Of a stretch of DNA of 64,000 bases, positions 12,431 through 26,247 are shown piece by piece; the first letter of the stretch is position 1; every line of letters begins with the position of its first letter. A program made the position numbers and the translations under genes. The notes below the pieces were generated by a model, which saw only the letters and a list, made by a program, of their open reading frames with translations, was not told where the DNA came from and did no database searches. The stretch is from Viscum album (lineage: Eukaryota > Streptophyta > Magnoliopsida > Santalales > Viscaceae): assembly GCA_963277665.1 (NCBI GenBank), contig OY728120.1, forward strand, positions 424,396,138-424,460,137, read 5' to 3'.

Positions 12431-14320
12431 ATGTGTATCATAATTTATTGATATTGTTAAAGATTATTCTTGAAACGATGAAATATCATGATCTATCTAT
12501 CAGGAAACTCATTTATCATATTATCCTGTGATTATGTCATGATAATACATTTTTTCCTTTATGTTCCTCTCTTTAGGTACACAATATTTCAAAGGAATAT
12601 TTTAATGAAAACTCATCTTCTTTTATCTCCGAGGTCAAAACCATATTTTTTCTTCCAAAACATTGTTTTTTACAATGTCTTCAAAAATGTTTCTAAAATT
12701 ATCAAAATGATTTATTAAAGAAAATTTTAAACAAGTGAAACAAAATTCATAATTTTTGAAAGAAATATTTATGTCATTTTATAAACATGGCTCATTTCTA
12801 TTTTACAAAAAATGCGAAAGGAATATTTTTTTAACATTTACGACATGTATGGAATTTCCCACCACAATGAAAAATTAATCTTATTATTATTCCTTATTAT
12901 GTTTCCAAGTTTATTTCAATGAATATTATTTTGAAAAAAATAATCCTTTTTAAATATTGATTTTCAAAATGAAATTCTTATTTCCTTAAGAATATTTTTC
13001 TAAAGAAAATTTCAAAAAAATGATTTAGAAAATTTATTATTTTTTAAAAAATATTATAATTGAAATGGTTGTTTTCCTATATAAATGATTTCCAAATTTA
13101 TTTTCAATGAAATATAATTTTGAAAAATATTTATAAGTTTATATTTTTAAAAAAGTAATATTCAAAGTGGAAAAGATATTTTCCTTAAGTAATGTTCCAT
13201 GTAATATTTACAAATCATTTTCCATCTAAGATTACATCCTTTTTTGTAACATATTCTTTACTTGGGATATGATTCAAGGACACCAGTATGATTATTTATT
13301 TGAATGGTTTATATTTATCATGACAACATATTTATGAAACTCATTTCTCATCCATGGGTTATACCATGTAAAAATGATTATGAAAACTAATTATTTTTCC
13401 ATGGGTAGTGATATAATAAACTGATGATATTATTATGAAAAAAATTTCCATGGGTTATGATATGATGAAATGTTTCTGAAACCTATTTATTTTCTAGGTT
13501 TCTTATATGATAAATGTTTTATAAATCCCATTTATTTTCATGGGTTTTGATATGATGAATGTTTTATGATCTTTGGGTACACATATATATAATTTTCATT
13601 ATGAGATGGTTGGTAACTATATCTCCCTAAAATAAATTAAGTAATGATTGAAATATCATAAGATAAAAAGGTATGGAATGGAGAGTGAACTGAGTTTAGT
13701 AAAGGGATTTGTCCACTATGATAGTCTTATGAGCGAACATTGACTACTAAAATAATTTGTGGAGTGAACCAATTACACTATGATAGTTTTGGATATAATC
13801 CTTGACTACTTAGGATATTATTTTCTATTCTTATATATATTACATTAATCTATGTCTTACGACAATGTTATATTATAATGGTTTTTTTATTCCATTATGA
13901 TTTGTGACTTATGAACCTCCAAGATTTATGCCGTGACCCAAGTTTATGATCTATGATATATAGGGTTTGGTTTTTACAATGTTATTCTGATGTTCTCATT
14001 CCCTTATACTCTTTTTATTTTAATATCATTATTTTAATATCTACATTATTTACTCTTACTAAGAATATGAGATCACCCTTTCTTATTTTTCATTCCAAAA
14101 GTTATGAAAAAATTTTTAGTTAGGGTATTTCTTGGTGAGTACTATATGATAAGACCTTTTTGGGTGATGATGAATATCTTTCATAAAATAATAATATTGT
14201 ATTTATAGTCTCAAAACACACTAAACAATTGCAGTCCTTCGAAATGTGAATATGAAATTTATAGAACACTCATCTAGAAAAGATGAAATATCTATGTATA
14301 AAATTACAAGGTAGTTATAT

Positions 14321-17067
14321 AAAATGCCTCTAATTTGGGCATCCAACTAGGTATAAATCCCATCCTATATCTCAAGGAAATCACTCTATATGTTTAAACA
14401 TGACTCAATACTTTGTTTTCACACAACTCAATGCACATACATCATCACAAAAAGTCATTAAAGAGTATGGATCAATTCTTAATCATATGACATAAAACTG
14501 CTCGATAGAATCATTACCACATGATGTTAAAATGTATGGTATGGTCCTTCCATGTGATATTAAATAAGAAACCTCAAACTATGTGATAATTGATTCCTAT
14601 TAACTAGGATATATCAGATACCTCTCTTAGGTTCAAGTCTAGCATCATCCACTATCCATATCCACCCTCAAGGGATCATATTCATGATGAATCCACCTAT
14701 GTCATTGATTTTCTATCCATATTCCCTACAAGCATGGACGTCACGTCCACATATCAACCTCTTGATGAAATTATGCCCCAATTTTCTTGGAGATCCATAT
14801 CATCTATAGTAAATATTATAACATTATCATTGGTCCATATTCCTAAATAGACCATCCTTATCCTAGAGACCAATATTCCCATTTTGTAATCACCAAATTC
14901 AACATAATTGGTCCATTTACACATTGAGGTTAGCCATAATATTTTTTATCCCCACATTAACTATCATTGATTATTTTTATCCTAGACACCTATAGATATT
15001 GACATTAAACTGTATGGATCTAACCTTATCAAATGACCTTAAAAGTTACGATGTGTCCCGTAAATTTTAAGTGAAATACATGGGATCTAGTATCTTTTAT
15101 AGGGATACATAAAAAAATATTTTCATAGGCTTGATCCCAACACCATAAACACCTACCAATTCCCTAAATTATGATAAACTCTAATGTTAATAGTTGTGAT
15201 TCTTTAAACCATAGTTCCTTAAAATTAGGCATTACAAATAAGTAATGAACAAATATGGAGAATCTATTATACTTATAGATGTTTAAATTGATACACGTTA
15301 ATGACCGTAAATTGGAAAATGGGTAACCAATCCAATATTGGGACTTGGGAAGGATTTAAAAAAAACTAAACCTATAAGGGTTTCAAAGAGTAGGTATTAT
15401 CTCCTAAAATATATATAATGTTCCCAAATTCTTACACTATGTGCCTACATAAATTCCAATACATTACTAGAAAACCTCCTAGTGATAGATACCTTTTGAA
15501 AGTAGGCATGTTGTGATGTTCCCTATCATACAGTCATAGACGTGGGGAAACCCCATTGTTTCCTTTTATAAAAAATGGTGTAGTAAATGTGATTCTTTAA
15601 ATATTAAAGGCATTGGTCGAGCATGCCCTTTAGATTTGATGCCGCTTTAATGGGTTTTCATTTTAATTTATTTTTTTCATCTTTTAAGGATCGACTCAAA
15701 ATTCAATTCAGTAAAAATTGATAGAATTTATAAAAGGATAGATATATTCCTTATCATATTCTATAAATACAACCTCCTTTAATAAGAATGAATTTTCATT
15801 AATAAAACATCTCTATAAATAAATATCAAACATATTGGTGTGGGTGTAATTCTAGAATGGTACTATCTCACTGCCATAGGTCACTCATGAAACCATCCAA
15901 GACATGAAGCTCCACCTACCATCCATCCAATCATGAGTAGTGGAAAATAACTAGGTGCAACCTTTCTCTATTTCAAATCACATAGGGATTATCTCCTTGT
16001 AGTTCAATAATAAGAACCTCTCATGTCATAGGTTGGCATATCAGGAGATTGACTGTGGCCTTACCTCAATGTAGGATTCACCTAGGAGGGATCTTGTAAA
16101 ACTGCACCATCACCATCCCCATGTGAATATAACCCCTCATCAACATGCTATATAAACCACCTAGGATATCTCTTCTCTTGTCACCAAAATCCAATCATCC
16201 ATGAGAGATCACAAGGATTATATGACTACATATCTCATATAGTGGGTGTATATCCGTACATCGTTTAAATAATCCCACGAACATGTTTTATATAAAACCA
16301 TAGATCCATCCTATAGACCAATTCATGTCAAAAAGTCATTCAATTTGTTCTGGTATCACCATAAGAACCCCGTCAGCATATCTCGAGGTCCAAAAGAGGG
16401 TAGGCCCATATTCCAACTCTCACTCATTAGAATTTCATGTGTACAATGGCAGCATTTAAAGAAGCATGTTAGAATTTCCCAGCTGTAAATAGCTGTAGAA
16501 ATATGTTACTAACCCCGCTAATGATTTATGTTAGTATATACCATTAGTAATTGGATGCAAATAGTTATATCATATCCTTGATCCCATCAATAAATAATCC
16601 CATATCCTTATTCCCACTATAGAATCCTATCACCATATCTTGGAAGAAACGGATTAGAAGTCTTATAGACCTATTTATATAATAAGTAACTATTAGTATA
16701 TCTTGAAAATGGAATTATAATATGGTCATAATCATAGAACAATGAATATTAAGGGGATGGAACATATTCTCACCCTCTTACAATAGAGTATGTTAACAAC
16801 ATGATTCAAGATCTACTCAAGAGTAGGCACATATTCCTGCTCTCATTCATAAGGGTTATCATCACATCCTGAAGAAGAATGAAAAATAGTATTGGATGTA
16901 TATTCATATTATAAATTGATATCATCGTCCCACATCAAGGACCACATCAAGAGAAGCCCATATTTTGACCAATCATGGAAAATCTCATCACTGTATTCAA
17001 ATGGAAACATGTGAGTATACTAATAAGACTCCCACATGTGAAAGCAATGGTTCATTACACAAGAGCC
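14321..17067. other. AT-rich spacer with degenerate direct repeats, no gene
   Basis: No open frame or domain was recognised. Composition is richer in C than in the LTRs. Between about 16,390 and 16,990 a motif reading roughly 'agtaggcccatattccaactctc' recurs in degraded form (near 16,400, 16,600, 16,820 and 16,955), each followed by a 'cat-cac-tat' phrase. It may be an older retrotransposon fragment into which RT1 and RT2 inserted. Confidence 0.4.
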
Positions 17068-20000
17068 TAACCTCCCAACAGAGAAAATCTATAATAGCCT
17101 TGTATTTAAATATATAAATCACCAATAAATAATACAATGTTTTACTCTGTGTGACACAGATAACACCAAATATAAAATAAACCCTGATAAACTATTAAAT
17201 AATTATTATTTTTTAAATATAATAATTATAACCTAGATATTATATTTTTGGGTGTGAATAAGAGTATCAACATTATAAAATATATGTATACTATTTTTAT
17301 TTAATAAATTTAATAATATGTCAAACATGGATTATAAATTGGTTATAAATGAAGATAAAATCATTTGAGGATAAAAGATATATTTAATAAACTACATTCA
17401 TGTGTGCTAAATATTTTTTATATTAACTGATTAAATGAATAACTATTTATAAATTAATATAATGAAATAATATGATTACATATCTAGTCAAATTAATTGA
17501 AATTCATTTAGTTATAGTTAGTATGAAAGGAATGATAACAGAGTTATTTTATGATTTAAAAATACATTTTCTTTAAAAAAATGTTTTTGTGGCATTTTTA
17601 TCATAGATATTACAATTAATTTATACTAATTTTAGAAATTATATTTGATAAAATTGAAAAAAAATGAACAATTCATTTCAAAATCATCAAAGATTTTATT
17701 TTTTGGTTTTTTCAGAAAAGATTAATTTTGATTGAATAATGGAAAATGCCATATTTCACAAAAAAAATAGTTTCTTTTCATTCAATCAAATAATTAAAAG
17801 AATTATTATGTTTTGGATTTGAATATAAAGTAATATAATATTATTTTCAGTAAATAAACTAATATTAATTTTATTTGAATCACTATTATATTTTATTTTA
17901 TTATAAGTTTATTTTTATGCATAAAAAAATATTTTTCTAAAACTATTTTTTATTGTTTTTTCACAGTTATATAAAAATTAATTTATGATACTTCTATAAA
18001 ATTAGTATTGAAAAATATATTTAATATTTTTTAATTGAGAGATATATATTTAATAAGGATGTTGATTTATTTTTTTGGACATAATGAATATTAATTATGG
18101 TAAATTTTCATCACCAAATTAAAATATAAAAAGGGTTAATTAAGGATCATAATTTTATTATAGTGTCACAAAAATTCATATTAATACTAATTTTATGAGG
18201 TAATTTTGACCATTATACATAAAAATTTTATTTTAAAATTTCACTCTATTTCATTTAATATCTCTAATATGTTTTCCTTGATATGAAAATATGTTATGAT
18301 GGGTTATAAATTGTAATTTTTTATATTAATAAAAAATTAATATTTTAATTTGTAATTAGTTTTTAGTGATGGTATAAGTTCCTTGAACGCGTATGAAACA
18401 CCAACACAACACATTTCCAAATATTTAAAAGATCAAGTAAATTATATAACAAATAATATTTTGTATATTTATTATAGTGTCTCATTGAATTGACGGATAA
18501 TTATAACGTATTAGTGGTTTTGAAAGTATTTATATTCAAATTAATTTTTTATATTTATTCATTTAAAATTAAAATATGTTAATAGTCATGAAAATGACAT
18601 TAAATGATATTTAATGTTTAAAAATCAATTCTAAATATTTAGAAAATCATAAAAATTTGATATTTATAAAAATGGTAGTAAAATTATTAATTATTTCATT
18701 CATGGTTCATTTAATTTAAACATAATATTTTTAAAATTACATTTGTGACAATTGATGAAAGAAAACTTGATAAAATTCCATTGATTTCTCACTTTAAAAA
18801 GGGATTAATTTAAAATATTTCAGAATAAAAACATATTGAGTTTTCTCTTAAAAAATTTCCAAATTACATCTTTAAAAATTCATTCCCATATCCTCAATCC
18901 CATTTAGTAACCATAATTGTCTCTTTAAAATGACTTAATCCCAATCAAAAGGATGATATTTAAGGAGTAGGTATATTTCTTAATTGATTTCTATAATAAA
19001 ATTCTTATACCGCTTTCAATCTTATCATGAACATGCTTCTGTAATAACATCAGTATCTCCAATATAGGAAAATTTTAATATTTTGTTGGTAAAATAATTT
19101 TCCTTTACCTTTTCCATCCAATGTATTATTAATACTTCACTCAAGCATACATATGGACTATCACCTACATAATGAAATGTTATTGTTTCTCATTCCATAT
19201 CACAATGGTGGTTATAAAGATGAAATTAATTAACATGTAATATTTTTATGAAATATACATGATTATTTAAATATAAAATATTATCTATATTCTTACCTTT
19301 TCATCCATTAAAAAATGATATCATCTATCATGTGTATGTGGGGAGTAACACCTCTATGAAGCGATGTGATTTTTTTTCATTTTCATCTCACATAGTTGGT
19401 CATAAGTATATCTTAATTAATATATATAAAAATTATGATATATTTATGATTCTAGAAACATTTGATATAGTTTACCTTCCTTTTTTTCATCCCCTTGATA
19501 AATAGAATCATCACTCATTCGTATGTATGGACTACTATCTCCACAAAGTAATATAATTCTTTGTCCATGATCTCCTTACATTGATGACTATAAAATTATT
19601 TTAAATTTAAGAACATGATAATTATACTAGTTATAATATAATTTAGATCATTAAACTGTGAAATATTTGACCACAATAAACTTACCAAGGTTATTTTGGA
19701 AAATATTAAGTGAACAACTTCAAAAAAATCAGCGTAAATTTACATGATATAGTATCAAAATTAATCATGATAATCACTGAATTAAAAGGAATAGTAAAAA
19801 TTTTAAAAATGTTATTAATCAGGTAATTTATTAATATAATTTTATTATAATTTGTTAAGGAACATAAAAATTAGTTAGGAATCATGGTAAGGTATTTTAC
19901 TTTAAATCCTTGTATTAAAGTGTGCCTTTCAAAATCGTTTTTCTCCAAGTCTAGGTTCTTTTAAATGTTTCAATAATGTTTTTATTTTGACTGAAAATAT

Positions 20001-21489
20001 TATTAATGGTCATTTTCAACTAAATTTTACTTTATTTATGAATTTTTCAATAGGAATCTTGGGAAATTTCATGAATTTTCTATATTGAACTTTGTTACAA
20101 AAGTTCAAAATAATATTTTTTAATGATTACCACATGACCATTATTTCAAAAAATTGTAGATATTACTTATTAAAAAAACATCCTATATAATTTTATAGAG
20201 TTTTTAAATTAATATAATATTTCCATTATTCTTGGAATTTAATTTTTTAAAATGTTTTCAAAAGAAATGTATATATGTTACTCATTTCAAAGAGAATTTT
20301 TAATGATTTTATAAAGGGTTTTTTCATCTACTCCAATATTATTTACCGATTATTATGCTTCTATGGATATATAATATAATGATACAATACACCATATTTC
20401 CATGGATAGCTCATGATCATGTTGTTTTATTTATTGAGTATGGAAAATATTGACATTTCATTTGCTAGTTGTTCAATAAGAATTTTTATGATAATTATGT
20501 TATATATTTTTATTAATTTATTTCATATAGATAATAAAATAGATGTAGTAAGTGAATAGTTGGGTAACACTATTATATATACCCTTGATACATTATATTG
20601 TCTCTGAAGATAAACTTTCTTGGGTATTAATCATATGTATTACCTATTTATGTTTTATTTCTTAGCTTGATTCCCTGACAGAATGATTATGATGCCTGAC
20701 ATTATGCATTATATCATTATGAAATAAATTATTGTCACCATGTGATTATTTATATATTTTCCTTGGATTTATTTTATGTTTAAGTTATTGATGACTTTTT
20801 ATATAAATCATTATATTTTATAAGATTAAAAATTATCTAATGATTTAAAAGAAATTATTATGCTCTCTTAAGGGTGAAAGGTTTACTTTCAAGGAAATTT
20901 TTTCATGTTTTTTTCAATAAACCCGCATTAATTTTAATTTTTCATTTATTATTTCTTAAAAATGGTTTCTAAAAATATAATAGGATAAAAAAATTCAATA
21001 TTTATGTGAATGTATATTTTTTCTCAAGGTTTATTTAATGAAATGGAAAACCTTTCTATGTATTTTAAATAATTTTAAACGGGTCAATTGGTTCCACTCT
21101 TTTTATATCCCTTAATGAGTTTTTTCAAATAGAATGTTTTGTAAAAAAATGTATTAAAGATGTTTAGTAATTATAGAATGTTTACTGGAGACTCGTATTG
21201 AATGAAGAAAATAAGTCATGAATTAAAAAAATTGTTTTAACATAAGAACCTATTTTTGTGAAAGAGAAATGCACACTAAATGGAAATTTCATTATTATAT
21301 ATTAAATTTTCCCTAATTTTCTAAAACACTAAACATAAATTTTCTATGATATGTAAGTGACTCTGTATTTGTTTTTGAATTTGCAATTATGGATGTTCAA
21401 ATTTGAGTCTCTTCAGTTTGAATTAAAACCAACATGTAAATAGTATGATTTTAACAGCTTATTTGAGTTTATAGGTCTGGGGTTCTATA
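17068..21489 (+). repeat. RT2 5' LTR
   Basis: A 4.4-kb LTR collinear with 23,849-26,247 plus 38,550-41,010. Its exact first base is uncertain because the start is degraded. It holds three ~190-bp modules near 19,145, 19,325 and 19,518, the last two with 'cctctatgaagcgatgtgat' and 'ctccacaaagtaatataatt'. It ends just before the primer-site relic at 21,491. Confidence 0.65.
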
Positions 21490-21490
21490 T

Positions 21491-21503
21491 TTGTTATCAA
21501 AGG
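21491..21503 (+). other. RT2 primer-binding site relic
   Basis: 'TTGTTATCAAAGG' lies directly after the end of LTR homology and resembles the initiator-Met-tRNA site (TGGTATCAGAGC) with a few changes. Confidence 0.45.
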
Positions 21504-21813
21504 AAAGTTTTAGAAATCATTTTAGGTTTAGATTTTGTTTTTGTGATAAAATTTATGGAATTAATGTGGTAGTTTGGGATCAAAATCTAAAAGTCTTAAA
21601 TAACCATAAATACTAATATATTATTGATAATTGTAGTTATTTTTTAATAAATATGAATATTTTAATAGAACATTAAATGATTAAAAATATCCTAGTATTT
21701 ATCCTTTTCATAAGATTGTTTATTGTGATATACCATCAAAAAAAGTATAAAATTGGTGTGAAGGATAATGAGGTGGTTATATGTATGATAAACTAAACAA
21801 TAATTGAACAAGA

Positions 21814-22070
21814 GTGAAAACACTTATGTTTATAACTAATCATTTATCTCAAGTTGTGATTAAAAATATGAACCTAGGTGAGCATCCCAATACACCAATT
21901 AATAGAAAACAATTTCATGTCTGTTCCGGTCATAAAGATCATGAATTTAAAAATATTCAAATTCCAAAGTATCATGAATGTGGGAATAAACACCCAGGTA
22001 AATGTCTCAAATTAAGATAAAGATGTTTCATATGAAGTAAAGGATTGTATATAATAATAAAATACCAAGG
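21814..22070 (+). pseudogene. RT2 gag relic with CCHC-like zinc knuckle
   Basis: A 68-codon open stretch ends at 22,020. Its C-terminal part reads C-x-E-C-G-N-K-H-P-G-K-C, close to the C-x-x-C-G-x-x-H-x-G-x-C spacing that precedes the zinc knuckle in many plant gypsy Gag proteins; a preceding C-S-G-H-K-D-H segment adds to this. After the stop the reading continues in a degraded form (codons for R-C-F then a stop). Gag would package element RNA. Nothing upstream gives a convincing capsid and nothing downstream a protease. It is broken and much shorter than a normal Gag of several hundred residues. Confidence 0.5.
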
Positions 22071-23848
22071 AAAAAATAATGGTTTTGGTTAAAAATATGT
22101 TGGTGAATTATGTTCTTCCTTAAGTATCAACATAATATTTGAAATGTGGAGAGTATAGGGATTATTGAAATAAATTCATAAGAAATAAATATCATGAATG
22201 GAATCATAATGATCTTACAAGTAATTGTTTTAAAAGTTCATATTTTATATTATGATGAAGAATAATGTGAAAAGAACATATAAAAGTATAGTGTGTTTTA
22301 ACAGCTTTTTATTATGGTTAAAGTATGAAACATGATTATATTGATATTGATGAATCATTGGACTTGATTACTGATTTTTATTTTTGGAAATAAGTATTAT
22401 AGAAAAAGACTACAATGTTTGGTTAAAGGTTTATGAAGTAATTTTAATGAATTAATTATATCTATATATTGAATGTCGAGAGTAAATATATTTTAGAGTT
22501 TTATTTAAGTACTGCAAAATTTATTGATAGATATGTTATTTTATATTTAGGTAATTGGGGTAATAAGTAAATAAAATTTTGGGAATATAAATTATGAATT
22601 ACATATGGATTGAAATGTAAATTTTTTACTATGTGGTCAAAGTTCTTATGGAATAAGTTATCAATATATTTTTTCATTCATGATTCAGTTACATATAACA
22701 CAATGTATTTTCATGTAATTTAATGTGATTTTTATTTAGGAAAAAGTTTGTTATTATAACATATGGTGAAATTTATTTATAAAAATTAGTGTAAATTTTA
22801 TATTTGATGTTTATGTAATTATGGTAATTTGAAATAAAGGGTTCTTATATGTTTTTTAATAATACAATATTAAGGTGAAAAATATAAATTTGGCTAATAT
22901 TTCAATTTTATATCAAAATTATTTATATTATTTAAGGAATAAAGATTGAGAAACAATTTGAATGTATATATGATTTTTTCCATTATTTCATGTTGATTAA
23001 TATTATTTTACAAAAATATAAGTATATTTATGAGATATATTATTTAGTTTATATAAATTTATGATATGGGACATTGTTATTGATTAATTATTTTTAGAGA
23101 TAACTATTAAAATTTATCATGGAAGAAAACATGATCAGATTATTCTAATCTTTGGGTTTTAATTTTGGTCTAGAATATTTTTATGTGTTTTAAGGTCAGT
23201 TATTTATGGAAAAAGATTAGTTAAACATTGGGTGTAATTATTTTGGATTTTGAGATTAATCTAGTATTTATTCATATCACGGTTTATTAATATTAGATAT
23301 TATATTAATTTTAACAAAAAAATAGTTTTGGTTAAAGGATATAAATAGGATAAATAAATTTTCATCCTTTTGTGTATCTTGTGATCGTTGAAAGTTATTT
23401 TTAGTGCTTCAAGAAATAAATATTCATCCTTTCTCTCTATCATATGAGATAAAGAAGAGTTGTAAAATTGGTTAAAAAACTTATGTACGAAATTGTTCTT
23501 ATGTAATTGAAACAAATCAAGTAAGTAATATTTATTATTCCCTATCTTTATGGTAAAACAATAATCCAACTCAAATTATAGGAAGATAAATCTGTCGAGT
23601 GTGATGTTGAAAATAGAACTCAAATACTAATGTATGCTATTAGAAACCTATACAAAGTTTTGAGTTTTATAATGGTATATAAATTGTTATATAAATATTT
23701 AATAGATTCTAATTTTCCAAGTAGTAACATAAAAATTACTTATCATGATAAAATCTACATCTAATATTATACCTTTGTTAAGATACATTAATTTTGGTGA
23801 GAAAAAAATCAAAATTGTGAGGATTCAGTTTTTATAAGAGTGGGAAAA
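22071..23848 (+). other. RT2 interior remainder, no readable pol
   Basis: All frames are stopped and no RT, RNase H or integrase motif was found, although the same motifs can still be read in RT3. The pol region was therefore probably deleted or never present. The end 'aagagtgggaaaa' (23,836-23,848) is the likely polypurine tract. A minus-strand 89-codon open stretch at 23,300-23,569 has no recognisable features and is taken as chance. Confidence 0.45.
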
Positions 23849-26247
23849 TGTGACAACCTACTAACTAAATTTTTAATTCTCCATTAAATAATATTATGTT
23901 TTATTTTTTTACCACACACAATATAGGGTTTAAAATAAATTGTGATCTATTATTAAATTATTATTATTATTTAAATAAAATTATTATAACCATGATGTTG
24001 GACTTCAGGTACGAACATACGTAACCAAATTATTAAATAAATATAGAATTTGTTTCCTATATTAAATTAATAAATAATAAAACATTTAATATTAATTTTC
24101 TTTAAATGAATATAAACTATCATAAAGGTAAAAGTGATATTTTCATAAGAAAATTAATGTACACAATGCATTTTTAATCTTAATGGATTAAATTAATACC
24201 TATTTATAAATAATTTTAATGAAATAATTAGATTATATATCCATTAAAACTAATTAAAATTCACTAAATTATAGTTATTAGGTAAGGAATGAGAATGAAT
24301 TCATTTAATAAATTCAAAATATATATATTTGTTTTAAAAATGGTGGTTATTTCATTTTCTGCATGAAGGTGTTTGGTAATATAGAAGAGATTATTGTCCC
24401 ACCACAAAGAAGGCTAAGAAGGGATCATTATTACCTACCTAAGACAATGACCACTAAGTCTTATGTCTGGAGGGAAGGATGGGTCGTGTAGTCTTTTAAG
24501 GAATTTCTCTCTTTGTAGAAGTTGAATCTTATAAGGAAGTACGCAATGATTGTGAATCACCATGATAGTTTGTAGTGGGAATAGGATACTACAGAGGAAG
24601 AAATCCATCATGGTTATGGTGACGGGTCCAACAATTATGACCTATAATTTTCCTTTCACTTTGTTGTACTTGCCAGTTGGACTTTTCTTTTCTTTAATAA
24701 ATGGTCAGAGGCTTGCCTCTAACTGATCTTCTTAGGTAATTATTCAATACTTTAGAAATAATATTAATTTAATTGAATAGAATTTTTTAAATCATCATTA
24801 AAAAATTATAATAGTGTGAATTTTTGGTATTTTCATGAAAATATTAATTTCTATGTGAATCGTTAAAATGTCAATTTTTGAAAAACTATCCTTTCTTTTC
24901 TTTAAATAAATTAATTTCAAAGTATATATTTTTTTATTTTAAATTTAAATAATATACCTTTAATTAAAAATAATATAATTAATTTCCTAAGAATAATTAT
25001 TAAATTTTATTTTGGAATAAGTTATTTTTTTTTCCAAAAACAAATTTTTCTAAAAACAGTTTTTCATTTGGTTTTTCACAATTATGTTAAAATTTACTTC
25101 TGACAATTAGATAAATTTTAAATTAAAAAATAGATATCAAATTTTTATTATGGTTTTAAAATTTAGTAATTATTTTAGTTTATTTTTTTATATAGTAAAT
25201 AGTAATTATGGAAAACGGTTATCACCATAGTAAATGGTAAAACAAATAAATTAAGGTTACTAATTTTTTATAAGGTTACAAAATATCATATTTCTTCTTA
25301 ATGGGTGTGGTTATTTCAACCCTTATCCACTTATATTTTAAATTTAATTTTTTTTTCACTTCACTATAAGTAAGACACATATATTATTTTAAGTAAGTAA
25401 TAATTACAAAATGTTTCTCTCTTTCTTTCAATATATTAAAAACATTGTAATAGGGATACAAATAATTTATGAATGGTTATAAATGATTCTTTTAAATATT
25501 AATAAATTAAATTTATGATATTAATTTATATTTATGTTTTAATGAAGGTATAATTCCCTTGAACACTTATGCACCAAAACACACTTCTTTTGTAAGTAGT
25601 AGAAAGATCAAGTAAATTATATTGAAAATAATAAAATGAATATATTTTTGATGTATTATGGTGGTCCATAAAATTCATGGATAATTATAAAGTATCAATG
25701 ATTCTTAAAGTATTAATATTTGAATTCCATTTTTTAATTTACTCTATTAAAATTAAAATATGTGAATAGTCATAAAAATTCCTTAAAATGATATTTAATG
25801 TTTAAAAAATATTGTTAAATCATTATAAAATAATAAAAATAAAATATTTACTGAAGTGGATGGGAAATTATTGATTATATAAAAAACATATAATATATTT
25901 GTGACTTTTAATTTTTAAAATTATTTTCAAGAACCTTAATGATTGTAAATATTCAAAAATTTATTCAATTTTTTTCTATAAAAGGGGACTCATTAAATAA
26001 TTTCAGAATGAAACTAAAGATCATTATTGTCCCAAAAATATAAAAACAATCTTATATAAACTAATGTTACCATGTACCCAATCTCATGTAGTGACTATAA
26101 ACCACTCTTTTATTGTATATAAACACAATCTAATGGAGGATGTCGAATGAAGAGGTATAAGGCTTAACTTATTTCTTTCATGATTATTTTTTATCTGGCT
26201 CCTTCAAACATATAGTAACCATGTTAATATAATAAATTAAATATATA
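23849..26247 (+). repeat. RT2 3' LTR, first part
   Basis: It begins TGTGACAACC after a purine tract and follows the 5' LTR to the RT3 insertion point. 'ccttgaacacttatg' near 25,558 matches 'ccttgaacgcgtatg' near 18,382. It carries an extra ~390-bp insertion (24,345-24,735) that the 5' LTR lacks. Confidence 0.65.
24345..24735. mobile_element. ~390-bp insertion in RT2 3' LTR, type unknown
   Basis: The 5' LTR is continuous at the corresponding place (about 17,580-17,610). The insert is visibly richer in G and C than its host ('ggagggaaggatgggtcgtg'). Near its right end it has 'ttaataaa' followed by a perfect inverted repeat, AGAGGC-TT-GCCTCT (about 24,706-24,719). Size and a polyadenylation-like end would fit a SINE, a solo small LTR or a LINE 3' end. 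No coding capacity was seen. Confidence 0.45.

Larger units (their letters stand above)
780..14320 (+). mobile_element. RT1, decayed Ty3/gypsy-type LTR element with giant LTRs and short interior
   Basis: Two long direct repeats (about 780-5,138 and 7,571-14,320) flank a 2.4-kb interior. They stay collinear over more than 4 kb despite heavy decay; examples are 'gtgttccactc(a/g)cctcactta' at 1,563 and 8,774, and 'ccttaattc(a/c)atcccca' at 1,664 and 8,885. A primer-binding-site relic follows LTR 1 and a purine/G-rich tract precedes LTR 2, which gives plus-strand orientation. No gag or pol could be read. Given the long LTRs and short non-coding interior, the element probably depended on enzymes from relatives such as RT3, as large retrotransposon derivatives (LARDs) do; that is inference. 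Confidence 0.7.
7571..14320 (+). repeat. RT1 3' LTR, interrupted by a ~1.9-kb insertion
   Basis: The LTR starts at 'tttaacatcc', a decayed form of the TGTGACAACC-type start kept by RT2 and RT3, after the tract 'ggtgggtataa'. It pairs with 780-5,138. About 10,530-12,430 has no partner in the 5' LTR and is a later insertion; homology resumes at 'atattatgatctat' (3,312) against 'atatcatgatctat' (12,482). It holds four ~190-bp modules (near 9,160, 9,335, 9,528 and 9,725) and a 62-bp tandem (13,714 and 13,776). Homology with the 5' LTR stops near 14,320. Confidence 0.65.
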
